64,000 nucleotides of DNA from AC-49 sp963766605 (GTDB lineage: Bacteria > Actinomycetota > Thermoleophilia > Solirubrobacterales > Solirubrobacteraceae). The translations under genes and the position numbers were made by a program. Where the stretch lies: the NCBI GenBank assembly GCA_963766605.1, contig CAVYAT010000007.1:1116001-1180000 (forward strand). The letters are read 5' to 3'. Of the stretch, positions 24,013 through 32,933 are shown one piece after another; the first letter of the stretch is position 1; each line of letters begins with the position of its first letter. The notes beneath the pieces were generated by a model. That model worked only from the letters and a program-made list of their open reading frames with translations. It was not told the origin of the DNA and did not search any database.

Positions 24013-25986
24013 CTACCCCTGACCCTGGAAGAACACGTCCGCTCCGGGGTTGACCCCGGCGTCCGAGTTCATGTTGATGATCTGCTCGAGCGTGTGCTTG
24101 TACGTGATCCCGAACCTCGACTGGATCAGCGGAAGCACCGGATCGTTCGCGTAGAAGAAACGATCGGCGTCTCGTGCGGACCGGAACTCCAGGCTCCAAA
24201 TGGCCTGGTTCGTCTGCCCCATCTCAGAGCCCTTGGCGTGCGGCTCGGAGTAGGCGCCCACGAACGCGTCGACGTTGCTGACGTTCCCGTAGACGGCCTT
24301 CAGACGAGAGGCCAGCGTCGACCGACGCGTGCCCTGCACAGCCCCATCCTTGGCGCCAATCGCCACGGGGTTGCCGCTGAGGTCCTTGAGCGACACGAAG
24401 TCGAGAATCGACGGCGTGTTGATCGTGGAACCTGCGGGCAGGGCGTCCGTGTTCTCGCCGGTGATGGCGGTGAACGATGTCTTCGGCGGCAGCCCGTACG
24501 CGGCACGCAGCGCGTTGTACGTCGGGATGCCGTGGTCACGACCACGCTGGAGGTCGATCGCGCCCAGGTCCTGCAGCTGCTGGAAGCAGCCGGCCGCGTC
24601 GGCCACGATCGGATCGCTGAAGCACTGCGACGGGTCGATCGTCGTGGGGCTGGGCACCCGGAACAGCAGGGAACGCAGCGTGTTGTCGATCTGCTCGTCG
24701 TTGTTGTACTCCGGCTCGTCTCCGAAGCCGTCCAGCAGCGGGCCCTCGCCGACCAGGCGGACGATGCTCGGGTTGAAGAACGCCGCGTTCAGCGGGATCG
24801 TCAACTCGACGTCATCGCCATCGACGTCGACCTCGACGCCGAGCTGCTCGAGCTCATCGAGCGTTGCCTGGGTCCACGTGTCGTCCGTGCCCTCGACCTC
24901 GAACTCACCATGGATCTGGCTGTGAGCGCGGTAGCCGACCGTTGCGAACTCGGTCTGCTCGTCGGGGTCGGCGTTGGGGTTGTAGCCCCTGTACGCCGGC
25001 AGGTTGACACCCATGTCGGGCAGGAACTGCGTGTACGTGATCCACTGCTCCTCGGCGCCGACGACGCGACGCGCGATCTCGAACTTCTGCTGGTTGGTGA
25101 GGGTGTTCGGCAGAAGCCCGACGATCCGGTTGTGCTCACGTGCAAACAGCGTCTGCGTGGTCGTGAGAGCCACGTTCTCGTTGGCGCGGACATCGCCGGC
25201 CTCGGCCGCACCGGCCGGGTTTCCGGTGATGAAGCCGTCGAGCGTCATCGTCGGCGCCGCCGCCGCGTTTCCGCGGGCATCCCCAAACGGCAGGTAGCCG
25301 CCCGGCAGCATCAGCGTCGGCGCGTTGTTGTTGAGGTTGCCGTCGACGGGACCGTCGCGCAGCCACTCTTCACGGGCGGTCGTCGGTCCGTAGACCTGGA
25401 ACGCCGAGATGAAGGAGCTCGTCGTGTTGACCTGCTGGCGCGGGTTGGACCTGCTGGTGCCCGTGCCCGCGGCGGCCGCGTCACGTGTCATCGCGATGAC
25501 ACCACGGTCGTTGCGGAACGTCTCCAGCGGGTCGCTGTTGTTCGTCGAGATGTTGTCGTCTTCGGTTCCCGACTTGGCCAGGCCGAGCGTGTGGTCGATG
25601 AACTGGCCCCAGATCCAGGCCCACTGGCTCATGTTGCGCTCGGAGAAAAGGTTCTGACCGACATCGTTGAAGATGCGATTGGAGATGTAGCGCGCGTTGG
25701 GCGCAGTCGACCCACTGCGCTGCGAACTGACCCCGTCCGCGTACGCGGACGGTGCGATGCGGATGTAGTTCGCGCCGGCGGCGCCGGCGTTGGGGTGCAG
25801 GACGTTGTTGCCCGTGCCGTCGAGGCTCCGCGCCTCGAAGGACGGGAATGCGGAGTTGCCCGGCACGACATTGCTGTCCGCGCTGGCGACGCTCGCGAAG
25901 GCTGCACTCGCGACCGCAGCCAGAGCGCAGCAGACCACCGCAACCCCTCGGACGCTACGCGCCCGATGTCGGTGCTCGACCTTCAT
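24013..25986 (-). CDS. Secreted animal-type haem peroxidase
   Basis: A 657-residue peroxidase of the cyclooxygenase/myeloperoxidase superfamily. Residues 1-36 form a signal peptide ending near ASADS. The distal haem side is WGQFIDHTLGLA, with catalytic His. A proximal His lies in GYRAHSQIHGEFE, and LQRGRDHGIPTYNALR is the family's RGRDHG signature. Length matches bacterial peroxidase/peroxinectin proteins. GAGAAGGG precedes the ATG at 25986. It would oxidise phenols or halides outside the cell. Nothing nearby shows a haem supply or partner. Confidence 0.92.
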   Translation of the reverse strand: MKVEHRHRARSVRGVAVVCCALAAVASAAFASVASADSNVVPGNSAFPSFEARSLDGTGNNVLHPNAGAAGANYIRIAPSAYADGVSSQRSGSTAPNARYISNRIFNDVGQNLFSERNMSQWAWIWGQFIDHTLGLAKSGTEDDNISTNNSDPLETFRNDRGVIAMTRDAAAAGTGTSRSNPRQQVNTTSSFISAFQVYGPTTAREEWLRDGPVDGNLNNNAPTLMLPGGYLPFGDARGNAAAAPTMTLDGFITGNPAGAAEAGDVRANENVALTTTQTLFAREHNRIVGLLPNTLTNQQKFEIARRVVGAEEQWITYTQFLPDMGVNLPAYRGYNPNADPDEQTEFATVGYRAHSQIHGEFEVEGTDDTWTQATLDELEQLGVEVDVDGDDVELTIPLNAAFFNPSIVRLVGEGPLLDGFGDEPEYNNDEQIDNTLRSLLFRVPSPTTIDPSQCFSDPIVADAAGCFQQLQDLGAIDLQRGRDHGIPTYNALRAAYGLPPKTSFTAITGENTDALPAGSTINTPSILDFVSLKDLSGNPVAIGAKDGAVQGTRRSTLASRLKAVYGNVSNVDAFVGAYSEPHAKGSEMGQTNQAIWSLEFRSARDADRFFYANDPVLPLIQSRFGITYKHTLEQIINMNSDAGVNPGADVFFQGQG

Positions 25987-26220
25987 ATAGACCCTTCTCC
26001 CGTGTAGACCCGCGCTCCGCCCCCCCTGGGCTATGTCTGCCCACTGAGCTTTGCGAAGGGTAGCTCTGCCAACCGTACGACCAGCGAAACCCGATGTCAA
26101 TAGTGCTTGCGCCGCGGCAACGTTCGGCTACCTGATGATCACGCAGGATTTGCAGACCGGAACCCTGAAAACCTGTGCGCGGTCGACGAGCGTCATCGCG
26201 TGCTGATCGGGCCCGAACAG

Positions 26221-26292
26221 CGGGGGAGCCGGGATTCGAACCCGGATTCACGGTTTTGGAGACCGCGCGCATAGCCGTTAACTCACTCCCCC
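26221..26292 (-). tRNA. tRNA-Trp(CCA), weak D-stem
   Basis: The acceptor GGGGGAG pairs with CTCCCCC, discriminator G as expected for tRNA-Trp. The anticodon loop CTCCAAA gives CCA, and the T-arm CCGGG-TTCGAAT-CCCGG is perfect. The D-arm (AGTT.../TGCG) has only about two pairs, although the tertiary positions A14, G18, G19 and A21 can be assigned. It stands alone, not next to secE/nusG. Confidence 0.85.
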
Positions 26293-26325
26293 GGGGAGTG
26301 GACGGCGCTCCATGTTAGACGCGCG

Positions 26326-27459
26326 TCAGCCGGTGGCGAAGCGATGCGGTGCGCCGCCCGCGGTCCAGTACACGGTGTGGTTCGCCGAAGCGAGCGCGGT
26401 CGGAGCATCGGCCGCGGGCGCGAGCGCCGTCGGCGCGTCGGCGGACGGAGTCTGGGCCTCCAGGGCACCGCCCTGGATCCAGGCCAGTGTCCCGTCGGCG
26501 GCAAGCGTCCACGACGTCAGCGGTTGTGCCCCGGCGCGAACCGTCGTCGCCGCCGTCAGCGTCTTCATGTCGTAGACGGTCGCGGAGCGGGTCGGGTCGC
26601 CGAGCAGCACGAGCAACCAGCGGTCGTTGACGATCCGGATGTCCGCGGCACCGGGCTCGGGCGCGAGGCGGATGACTCCGCCGCGGTCGTCGCGGCACGC
26701 GCGGAGCGCGGCGCCGCTGGCGAACACGCGGACCAACTCCGAGCGGGCGATCGTCGCGCCGGTGCGCCGCTCGCAACGGGCGTGGAGGTCGGGTAGCCCG
26801 TCGACCGGGCCGAGCGTGGTGTTCTCGGGTGCGCCGGCGCGAGCCGGGAACGCCTGCGTGCGGACCCGCGCTGGGCCGCCCCTGGGATGCTCGGTCCAGT
26901 ACGCGGTCGCGCCGCGCGCGGCGACCTCGTCGGCGTCACCGCTGTCGGAGATCGGCTTGCCCGAGCCGCTCTTGGCGTTCGCCGACACGAGGCGGACGCC
27001 GTCGTCGGAGGTCAGCAGGCGCCCGTCGGACAGCACGCGCAACGGCGGCACCTCGTCGACGCCGCCGACACCGTTGGCGAACGCGCCGCTGCGGCCGTTG
27101 CGCAGGTCGGTGGCGCCGACGGCGACGGTCGGTCCGCCTTCGCCGTCGTCGGTCGATTGCTCGGCCAGGTAGCGGGAGCCGTCGAACACGAGCGCATCGA
27201 TCGTCTCCGAGTCGGTGCCCTCGTCGGCCCCGACCTGCCCGATCCCCCGCGGGCGGCCACCGGGGAGGCAGGCGTACACGTCGTCGCCGCGGAAGACGCC
27301 CTCGGCCGGAGAGCGAAACGGGATCCCGAACACGCGCAGCGTGCCCTGGGTGATGATCGCGGTCCCGGAGTGGCAGGTGACGCGCGGGCGCTTCTTGGCG
27401 TCGGCCGAGGCGCCGACCGCGACGACCAGCAGCAGGGCTATGGCGATGAGGCGACGCAT
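26326..27459 (-). CDS. Secreted beta-propeller-like protein of unknown function
   Basis: A 377-residue exported protein. MRRLIAIALLLVVAVGASADA is a signal peptide with an AxA-like cleavage site. The rest has regularly spaced Gly/Asp-rich strand pairs (for example VRLVSANAKSGSGKP, IRIVNDRWLLVLLGDPTRSATVYD, LTSWTLAADGTLAWIQGG), as in WD40/TolB-type propellers. A C-terminal tandem Ala/Pro/Asp repeat (ADAPTALAPAADAPTALASA) is also visible. No enzyme motif. It lies between tRNA-Trp and the STAND gene. Confidence 0.72.
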   Translation of the reverse strand: MRRLIAIALLLVVAVGASADAKKRPRVTCHSGTAIITQGTLRVFGIPFRSPAEGVFRGDDVYACLPGGRPRGIGQVGADEGTDSETIDALVFDGSRYLAEQSTDDGEGGPTVAVGATDLRNGRSGAFANGVGGVDEVPPLRVLSDGRLLTSDDGVRLVSANAKSGSGKPISDSGDADEVAARGATAYWTEHPRGGPARVRTQAFPARAGAPENTTLGPVDGLPDLHARCERRTGATIARSELVRVFASGAALRACRDDRGGVIRLAPEPGAADIRIVNDRWLLVLLGDPTRSATVYDMKTLTAATTVRAGAQPLTSWTLAADGTLAWIQGGALEAQTPSADAPTALAPAADAPTALASANHTVYWTAGGAPHRFATG

Positions 27460-27516
27460 GGTCGCGCCACGATGCCGCCGCCGACCGGCCCTGACAATCG
27501 GGGCCGGTCCCTGAAG

Positions 27517-29529
27517 TTAGAGCTCTGCGTGCGTGGCCAGCACATAGTCGGCGACGCGCTGTGAGGCGATTCGCAGGCGACGGAAGTACGTGGCGCGGCT
27601 GACGTTGAGGTCCGAGGCGGCCGACTCGTGGCTGGCCGTCGGATCGAGGTAGCCGCGCTCGATGATCCGGCGCAGGAGCTGCTCGTCGGCGGCGTCGCCG
27701 AACGCGTTGGCGACGGCGTCGGCGACGATCGCGCGGACCGACGCCGCGCGCTCCTCGGGCGTGTTGCCGGAGGCGAGCGGCGACGCGCTCAGCTCGAGCG
27801 GCTGGTCGAGGCTGCGGAGGGCGTCGCGGATGACGTCGGCGTTGATCGTCGGGCGCGGCTCGTCGGCGGCCGGCACGGCGGGGGCGCTCGGTGTGACGGG
27901 CTGGATCGGCGGCGCGGCGAGCCCCAGCTCGGCGTAGATCATCGCCCGCTGGGCGCCGAGCTTTCCGCCCTCGCCGTAGTCGAGGACGTGGCATTGGGTT
28001 GTGACCCCGTCCATGACGATGTCGAGCTCGGGGATGCGGTGGGCGCCGACGGCGGCCGAGAACGCGACCGCCATCTGGTTGTCGGGATCGATCGGCAGAA
28101 ACGCGTAGCGCGGGTTGACCTCGCCGGAGCGCAGGATCGCCGCCGTGTTCATCAGCGCCGTGATCGGCGAGCCGATCTCGCCGGTCTGCGGGGCGACGAG
28201 GTCGACGGAGTCACGCCACAGGATCACGCTCTCGTCGGCCCACTCGCGGCGGGCGTAGGCGAGCCACGGGCCGAGCAGCGGGTCGTCGTCGGCGACCGTC
28301 GGCGCGTTGGCCGGGGTGACGCAGATGCAGAAGCCGCTCAGCTTCTCGGCCGCGTCGCGCACGGCGACGATCCGGTCGCGCGCGTGGTTGAAGAACGGCT
28401 CGGTCGTCGTCCACCACTCGCTGGCCTCGTAGCCACGCTTGTCGGACAGGGCGATGATGTCCTCGGGGTCGCCGTCGCGCGCCTCGTCGACGCGGTAGCG
28501 CACCGAGCCCTCGACGCCGAAGCCCCAGCGGACGACCGGGTTCTCGATCAGCTCGGCGAGGTCGACGGTCAGCCGCGGCTCGTCGCGCAGCGCGCGCGCG
28601 TGGAGATGGTCCGCGATCCGGCGGCGCAGCTCGCGCTCGCGCTCGGGGTCGCGGCGGCGCAGGTCGGCGCGGACGGCGCGGCGGACGAGGTCGTGCATCG
28701 TCACACCGTCGCGCAGCGGCTCGGCGAACGTGCGCGAGCGCAGCCACGCCTCGGCTTCGTCGGGGTCGACCTCGGGCAGCACATCGCGCAGCAGGCGGGC
28801 GTTGGTGCAGCGCGCCAGCGCGGCGACGCCGACGACGTCGAGGTTGCCGCCGTCGAGGTCGGTCTGGGCGAGGCGGCGGATGATCGCGCGCACGAGGTTG
28901 GGCTGCTCGCGGTTGGACTGCCAGGCGCCGCCGTCGCGGACGGCCTCGGCGGCCAGCGCCAGGGCGAGCGGCGAGCCGTCGGCCCAGCCGATCAGCGCGT
29001 CGCCGATCGTCTCGGACTCGACGCCGTGCTCGGCCAGCAGCGCACGGGCCTCGTCGTCACCGAGCGGGCTGATCTCCATGTCGACGCAGATCTGCTCCCA
29101 GCCGTTCTGGAACCACTCGGGGTCCGGGGCCTTGCGGCCGGCCAGAACGACGATCGCGCGCTCGGGCAGCGACGGGATCAGGCGCTGGCGCAGGTAGCCA
29201 CCGAGCGCACTCATGCGCTCGTAGGTGTCGAACAGGATCAGCGGGCGCTCCTCGTCGAGCACGCCGGCCAGCGCGTCTTCGAGGTCGCCGGGAACCGGCG
29301 CCAGCTCCCGGCCCTCCACGAGCCGCGGCTGCCAGCCGCAGCGCTCGCCGTGGCGGGCGATCTCGCGCAGCAGGGTTGACTTGCCGATGCCGCCGACGCC
29401 GTGGATCAGCACGACCGAGGCGGGCGGATCGTCAACGAACAGTCCGTTGAAGTAGGCGAGTTCGGTTTCGCGCCCGACGAACCGCTGTTCGTCGCGCTTT
29501 GCGAGCCGCTGGGCAAGAGTCGATGGCAA
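27517..29529 (-). CDS. STAND-class ATPase with C-terminal helix-turn-helix
   Basis: A signal-transduction ATPase of about 670 residues. The Walker A VVLIHGVGGIGKSTLL (about residue 45) and Walker B RPLILFDTYERM are clear, with a sensor/GxP-like IGWADGSPLALALA further on, as in NB-ARC/NACHT proteins. The middle (about 330-540) lacks repeats and may be the sensor. The C-terminus ends in an HTH, ASDLNVSRATYFRRLRIASQRV, so the protein is probably an ATP-switched transcription factor. The TTG at 29529 is used because GGAG sits seven bases upstream; an earlier TTG at 29550 is possible. The target is unknown. Confidence 0.82.
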   Translation of the reverse strand: MPSTLAQRLAKRDEQRFVGRETELAYFNGLFVDDPPASVVLIHGVGGIGKSTLLREIARHGERCGWQPRLVEGRELAPVPGDLEDALAGVLDEERPLILFDTYERMSALGGYLRQRLIPSLPERAIVVLAGRKAPDPEWFQNGWEQICVDMEISPLGDDEARALLAEHGVESETIGDALIGWADGSPLALALAAEAVRDGGAWQSNREQPNLVRAIIRRLAQTDLDGGNLDVVGVAALARCTNARLLRDVLPEVDPDEAEAWLRSRTFAEPLRDGVTMHDLVRRAVRADLRRRDPERERELRRRIADHLHARALRDEPRLTVDLAELIENPVVRWGFGVEGSVRYRVDEARDGDPEDIIALSDKRGYEASEWWTTTEPFFNHARDRIVAVRDAAEKLSGFCICVTPANAPTVADDDPLLGPWLAYARREWADESVILWRDSVDLVAPQTGEIGSPITALMNTAAILRSGEVNPRYAFLPIDPDNQMAVAFSAAVGAHRIPELDIVMDGVTTQCHVLDYGEGGKLGAQRAMIYAELGLAAPPIQPVTPSAPAVPAADEPRPTINADVIRDALRSLDQPLELSASPLASGNTPEERAASVRAIVADAVANAFGDAADEQLLRRIIERGYLDPTASHESAASDLNVSRATYFRRLRIASQRVADYVLATHAEL

Positions 29530-29615
29530 GGCTGAGCTCCGTATCCGCAAGACTGTATTTGCCTTGGATGACGGTCGATGCCGCGCCGTATTACGCGTTC
29601 AAGGCGAGAAAATTC

Positions 29616-31688
29616 TCACGCGGGCCCGAGATCGTCACGCATGCGCAGCACGAGGTCGACCGCGATCGCGCCGTGCTCGTGGGCGATCAGGGGGTTGATC
29701 TCGAGCTCGCCGAGGCGCTCGCCGAGCTGCCTCGCCGCGCTCGACACGGCGACGATCGCGGCGACGACGGCGTCGACATCCACGCCCGGGCGGCCGCGAT
29801 GCCCGGCGAGCAGGGGCCATGAGCGCAGGCGTTGCAGGAGCGCGAGGGCGTCCGGTGGCGTGAGCGGCGCGAGCGCCGATGCAACGTCGCGCAGCAGCTC
29901 GGTGGCGGTGCCACCGAGCCCGACGGTGACGACCGGCGGGTAGCCGTTCTCGGCGCCCTCGACGCCGACCAGCAGCTCGAGGCCGGCCGCGGCGCGTCGC
30001 TGGACGAGGATGCCGTCGATCGTTGCATCGGCCGGTGCGCCCGCGAGCATCTCGGCGGCGGCCGCCTCGACGTCCGGCGGGCGGACGCCGACGCGCACCG
30101 CGCCCGCCTCCGTCTTGTGGGCGACGTCGGCGGATTGGAGCTTGAGGACGACATCGGGGTCGCCGAAGTCGCGCGCGGCGGCGGCCGCTTCGCCGGCGGT
30201 GATGACGAGCCGGTCCGCGGGCCGGGCGATGCCGAGGCGGTCGAGGAGCTGTGGGCCGTCGAGCGGCAGGTCGATTTCGGTCGGCGAGGTTGTGGCCCGC
30301 TCCGGGTGTGCCGGGGCGTCGACGACGAGCCGGGCGGCATTGCGGATCGGGGCGCCGACCGAGCCGTGGACGACGACCCCGGCCTCGGCGAGGACCGCGC
30401 GGCCCTCGGCCGTCTCGTCGCGCGCGGCAAGCCAGGTGACGGAGAGTGGCTTGTCGGTCTGCTCTGCGACGGCGGCGACCGCGCGCGCGGTGTTGACGCC
30501 TGCCGGCCCGAGCACGTTGGTGAGCACGACGACGATCGCGTCGACGTCCGGGTCGGCGGCGACCGCCGCGCATGCGCGTTCGAACGCGTCGGGCTCGCCG
30601 ACGAACAGCTGCGCGGTCGTGTCGACCGGGTTGACCGTCGAGCCGAAGGAGGGGACGACCTGCGCCAGCACCTCGCGGGTCGCGTCGCTGAGCGTCGCCA
30701 GCCGGAGGCCGTTGGCGGCGATGTGATCGGCGGCCAGCGCGCCGGCGCCGCCCGAGCTCGTCAGCACGGCGATCCGGCGGCCGGCCGGCCGCCGGCCGGT
30801 GAGCAGCTCGGCGACGCAGTCGAGCAGCTCGTCGGCGTCGGCCACGGCGATCGCGCCCGCACGCTGGTTGGCGAGCTCGAAGGCGGCGTCGGCGGAGACC
30901 ATCGCGCCGGTGTGGGAGCGCGCGGCCGCCCGGCCCTCCTCGGTGCGCCCGGACCGCAGGACGACGATCCGCACGTCGCGGTCGGCCGCGGTCTGGAGCA
31001 GCTCCTGCCACGGACCGCCGTCGGGGATCGTCTCGAAGTTCATCGCGACGATGCGAATCTGGGGGTCGTCGAGCAGCTCGCCGGCCAGCTCGGTGATCGT
31101 CACGCCGGACTGGTTGCCGACGCTGCACCACGCGGTCAGGCCGATGCCGCGCTCGCGCGCGAGGCCGAGGAACGAGCCACCCAGCGCGCCGCTCTGGCCG
31201 AGGTAGGCGACGCCGGAGGAGTGGTCGAGGCCGGCGTGGACGGAGGCGCTGAAGGTCGCGACGAGGCTCGTCGGCTGGTGGATGATCCCCTGGCAGTTGG
31301 GGCCCAGAAGGCGGACGCCGCCCGCGCGCGCGGCGGTGGCCATCGCCTCCTGGGCGGCGCGCCCGTCGGGGCCGGTCTCGGCGAAGCCGCCGGCGAAGAC
31401 GACCGCGGTCGCGACCTTGGCGGCGACGCAATCGTCGATCACCGCCGGCGCCTGGGCCGCGGCGACGAGCACGAGCGCGAGGTCGACGGGCCCGGGGACG
31501 TCGGCCAGCGACGGGAAGCAGGGCAGGCCGGCGAGTTCGTCGTAGTTCGGGTTGACGGGGTAGATCGGGCCGCCGAAGCCGCCGCGGGTCAGGTTGGTCA
31601 GCGTGCGGGCGGGCAGGCTGCGCTCGCGGCCGGACGCGCCGACGAGCGCGACCGACCGCGGCGAGAAGACACCCCGCGCGCCGTTCAC
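29616..31688 (-). CDS. ADP-forming acyl-CoA synthetase (acetate--CoA ligase family)
   Basis: A 690-residue fused NDP-forming acyl-CoA ligase. The order is: CoA-binding Rossmann domain (SVALVGASGRERSLPARTL), succinyl-CoA synthetase-like domain with LLGPNCQGIIH carrying the candidate phospho-His, then a C-terminal ATP-grasp domain (KTEAGAVRVGV, GVEGAENGYPPVVTVGLGGTATELLRD). It converts an acid plus ATP and CoA to acyl-CoA, ADP and Pi, or runs in reverse. GTG start directly abuts the preceding stop. It does not have an N-terminal GNAT domain, unlike Pat-type proteins. Confidence 0.9.
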   Translation of the reverse strand: MNGARGVFSPRSVALVGASGRERSLPARTLTNLTRGGFGGPIYPVNPNYDELAGLPCFPSLADVPGPVDLALVLVAAAQAPAVIDDCVAAKVATAVVFAGGFAETGPDGRAAQEAMATAARAGGVRLLGPNCQGIIHQPTSLVATFSASVHAGLDHSSGVAYLGQSGALGGSFLGLARERGIGLTAWCSVGNQSGVTITELAGELLDDPQIRIVAMNFETIPDGGPWQELLQTAADRDVRIVVLRSGRTEEGRAAARSHTGAMVSADAAFELANQRAGAIAVADADELLDCVAELLTGRRPAGRRIAVLTSSGGAGALAADHIAANGLRLATLSDATREVLAQVVPSFGSTVNPVDTTAQLFVGEPDAFERACAAVAADPDVDAIVVVLTNVLGPAGVNTARAVAAVAEQTDKPLSVTWLAARDETAEGRAVLAEAGVVVHGSVGAPIRNAARLVVDAPAHPERATTSPTEIDLPLDGPQLLDRLGIARPADRLVITAGEAAAAARDFGDPDVVLKLQSADVAHKTEAGAVRVGVRPPDVEAAAAEMLAGAPADATIDGILVQRRAAAGLELLVGVEGAENGYPPVVTVGLGGTATELLRDVASALAPLTPPDALALLQRLRSWPLLAGHRGRPGVDVDAVVAAIVAVSSAARQLGERLGELEINPLIAHEHGAIAVDLVLRMRDDLGPA

Positions 31689-32381
31689 CTAGTGCCCGGC
31701 CGCGGGTTCGAGCGCGGCGAGCGCGCGCAGGTTCGCGGCGGCGCGGTGCAGGAGCGACAGCGACATGACGACGATCATCGCGATCCCGACGATATCCAGC
31801 GCCTGCCACGTCTGCCCGAGCACGTGCACGTGGAAGTTGAGGCCGGCGGCGAGCGCCCCAGTCGCGGCGGCGAGCGCGATCCGCGCCTCGGTCGGGCCGA
31901 AGATGCCATACCCGATGCGGAACTGGCCGCGGGTCTGGGCCTCCAGGTAGACGTTGATCGAAAGGGTGAGGTACATGAGGCCGACGGCCATGCCGACCGG
32001 CAGCATCATGTAGGGCGAGAGGCCGATCCCGATCGCGATCGCGGCGGTCGAGACCACGTCGACCAGGTGGTCGAGGTAGTAGCCGTAGCGCGGGCGCTCG
32101 ATGTGGCGGGCGCGGGCGAGCGAGCCGTCGAGCGAGTCGCCGAACCAGTTGAGCGCGAGCAGGCCGACGCCGACCCACAGCAGTGCCGGTAGCTCGCCGG
32201 CGAGGGCGAAGCAGGCGGCGAATCCGAGCGCGGCAACGACGCCGAACGTCGTCAGGTGATCGGGCGCGATCCGGCGGGGGAGGCGCGGCGCGAGCCACGC
32301 GATCGTGCGCTGCTCGATGGGTGCGAGCAGGAAGTCCATCTGCCGCTGGGCTTGGTGACCGTCGGTCAATAACGTATCCAT
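31689..32381 (-). CDS. CDP-alcohol phosphatidyltransferase family membrane protein
   Basis: A 230-residue protein with about six membrane helices. The active site GDSLDGSLARARHIERP followed by GYYLDHLVD matches the CDP-alcohol motif DGx2ARx8Gx3Dx3D with all Asp residues present. Such enzymes join a CDP-linked lipid to an alcohol such as inositol phosphate or glycerol phosphate. Coupled head to tail to the acyl-CoA synthetase gene with no gap. The lipid product cannot be predicted. Confidence 0.88.
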   Translation of the reverse strand: MDTLLTDGHQAQRQMDFLLAPIEQRTIAWLAPRLPRRIAPDHLTTFGVVAALGFAACFALAGELPALLWVGVGLLALNWFGDSLDGSLARARHIERPRYGYYLDHLVDVVSTAAIAIGIGLSPYMMLPVGMAVGLMYLTLSINVYLEAQTRGQFRIGYGIFGPTEARIALAAATGALAAGLNFHVHVLGQTWQALDIVGIAMIVVMSLSLLHRAAANLRALAALEPAAGH

Positions 32382-32448
32382 GAAGCGAGGTACGCTCGCG
32401 GTCGCGTTCGGTTACACGCCGCATGCCGATATCATCGCCGCGAGCTTT

Positions 32449-32519
32449 GCGGGCGAAGTGTTGTGGTTGCACAGAAGCCTTCCAAGCTTCTAGGGCGGGT
32501 TCGATTCCCGTCGCCCGCT
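32449..32519 (+). tRNA. tRNA-Gly(TCC)
   Basis: The acceptor GCGGGCG pairs with CGCCCGC, discriminator T. The anticodon stem GAAGC/GCTTC encloses CTTCCAA, giving TCC. T-loop GGGTTCGATTCCC is intact. Seventeen bases separate it from tRNA-Pro, so they are probably one transcript. Confidence 0.95.
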
Positions 32520-32536
32520 TGTGGGAAGCATGGCCA

Positions 32537-32610
32537 CGGGGAGTGGCGCAGTCTGGTAGCGCACCCGGCTGGGGGCCGGGCGGTCGCAGGTTCAAATCCT
32601 GTCTCCCCGA
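32537..32610 (+). tRNA. tRNA-Pro(GGG)
   Basis: The acceptor CGGGGAG pairs with CTCCCCG, discriminator A. The anticodon stem CCCGG/CCGGG encloses CTGGGGG, giving GGG. T-loop GGTTCAAATCC is intact. Its 3' half is partly repeated 190 bases downstream, as expected for an integration target. Confidence 0.95.
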
Positions 32611-32783
32611 TTCGACGAAAGCCCTGCTAATGACGGGGTTTTGTCGTTCAGCCGCGCATTCGGCGACCGGGCGGGGGTCCAAACGGGGTCCAATTCGGAT
32701 GCGCCGTCAAACCACGCATTTGCAGGTATTTCATCAGAGGCGACCGTGACGTCGCGGGCCGCGGGCCGGGCGGTCGCAGGTTC
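32573..32783 (+). repeat. Direct repeat of the tRNA-Pro 3' half (candidate att scar)
   Basis: Twenty-one bases starting GGGCCGGGCGGTCGCAGG occur at 32573-32593 inside tRNA-Pro and again at 32763-32783. Weaker similarity continues to the tRNA 3' end (GTCTCCCC-GATTCGA against GTCTCCCA-ATCGA). Short GGGGTCCAA copies also recur between and after them. This is the arrangement left by tyrosine-recombinase integration into a tRNA gene. No integrase gene remains here. Confidence 0.65.
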
Positions 32784-32933
32784 CAGACCCGGTCTCCCAA
32801 TCGAAAAACCCCAGCAACTCGTGATGTTTCCCGCACAAGTCTGGTGGGGTCCAATTGCGGACAGCGCAGCGATAGTGCAACGACGTGCAGGTGGGCCGGC
32901 GGAGCGCCAATGAGCCCGTCGCGCCGCGAGGGG
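32611..32933. other. Gene-free scar region between tRNA-Pro and the catabolic island
   Basis: This 323-base stretch holds the tRNA terminator, the second tRNA-Pro repeat and repeated GGGGTCCAA words. Short open frames exist on both strands but lack ribosome sites and similarity. It is best read as the remains of a mobile element border. Confidence 0.55.
32613..32646 (+). terminator. Terminator after the tRNA-Gly/tRNA-Pro pair
   Basis: A 12-base stem with one wobble and one mismatch (CGACGAAAGCCC against GGGGTTTTGTCG) closes on a 10-base loop, starting three bases after tRNA-Pro. The TTTT lies in the 3' arm. Confidence 0.6.

Noticed and set aside
29832..32192. A 786-codon plus-strand frame opposite the acyl-CoA synthetase and phosphatidyltransferase genes
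   Set aside because: Repetitive Gly/Arg/Asp composition and no motif; the minus-strand genes are clear.
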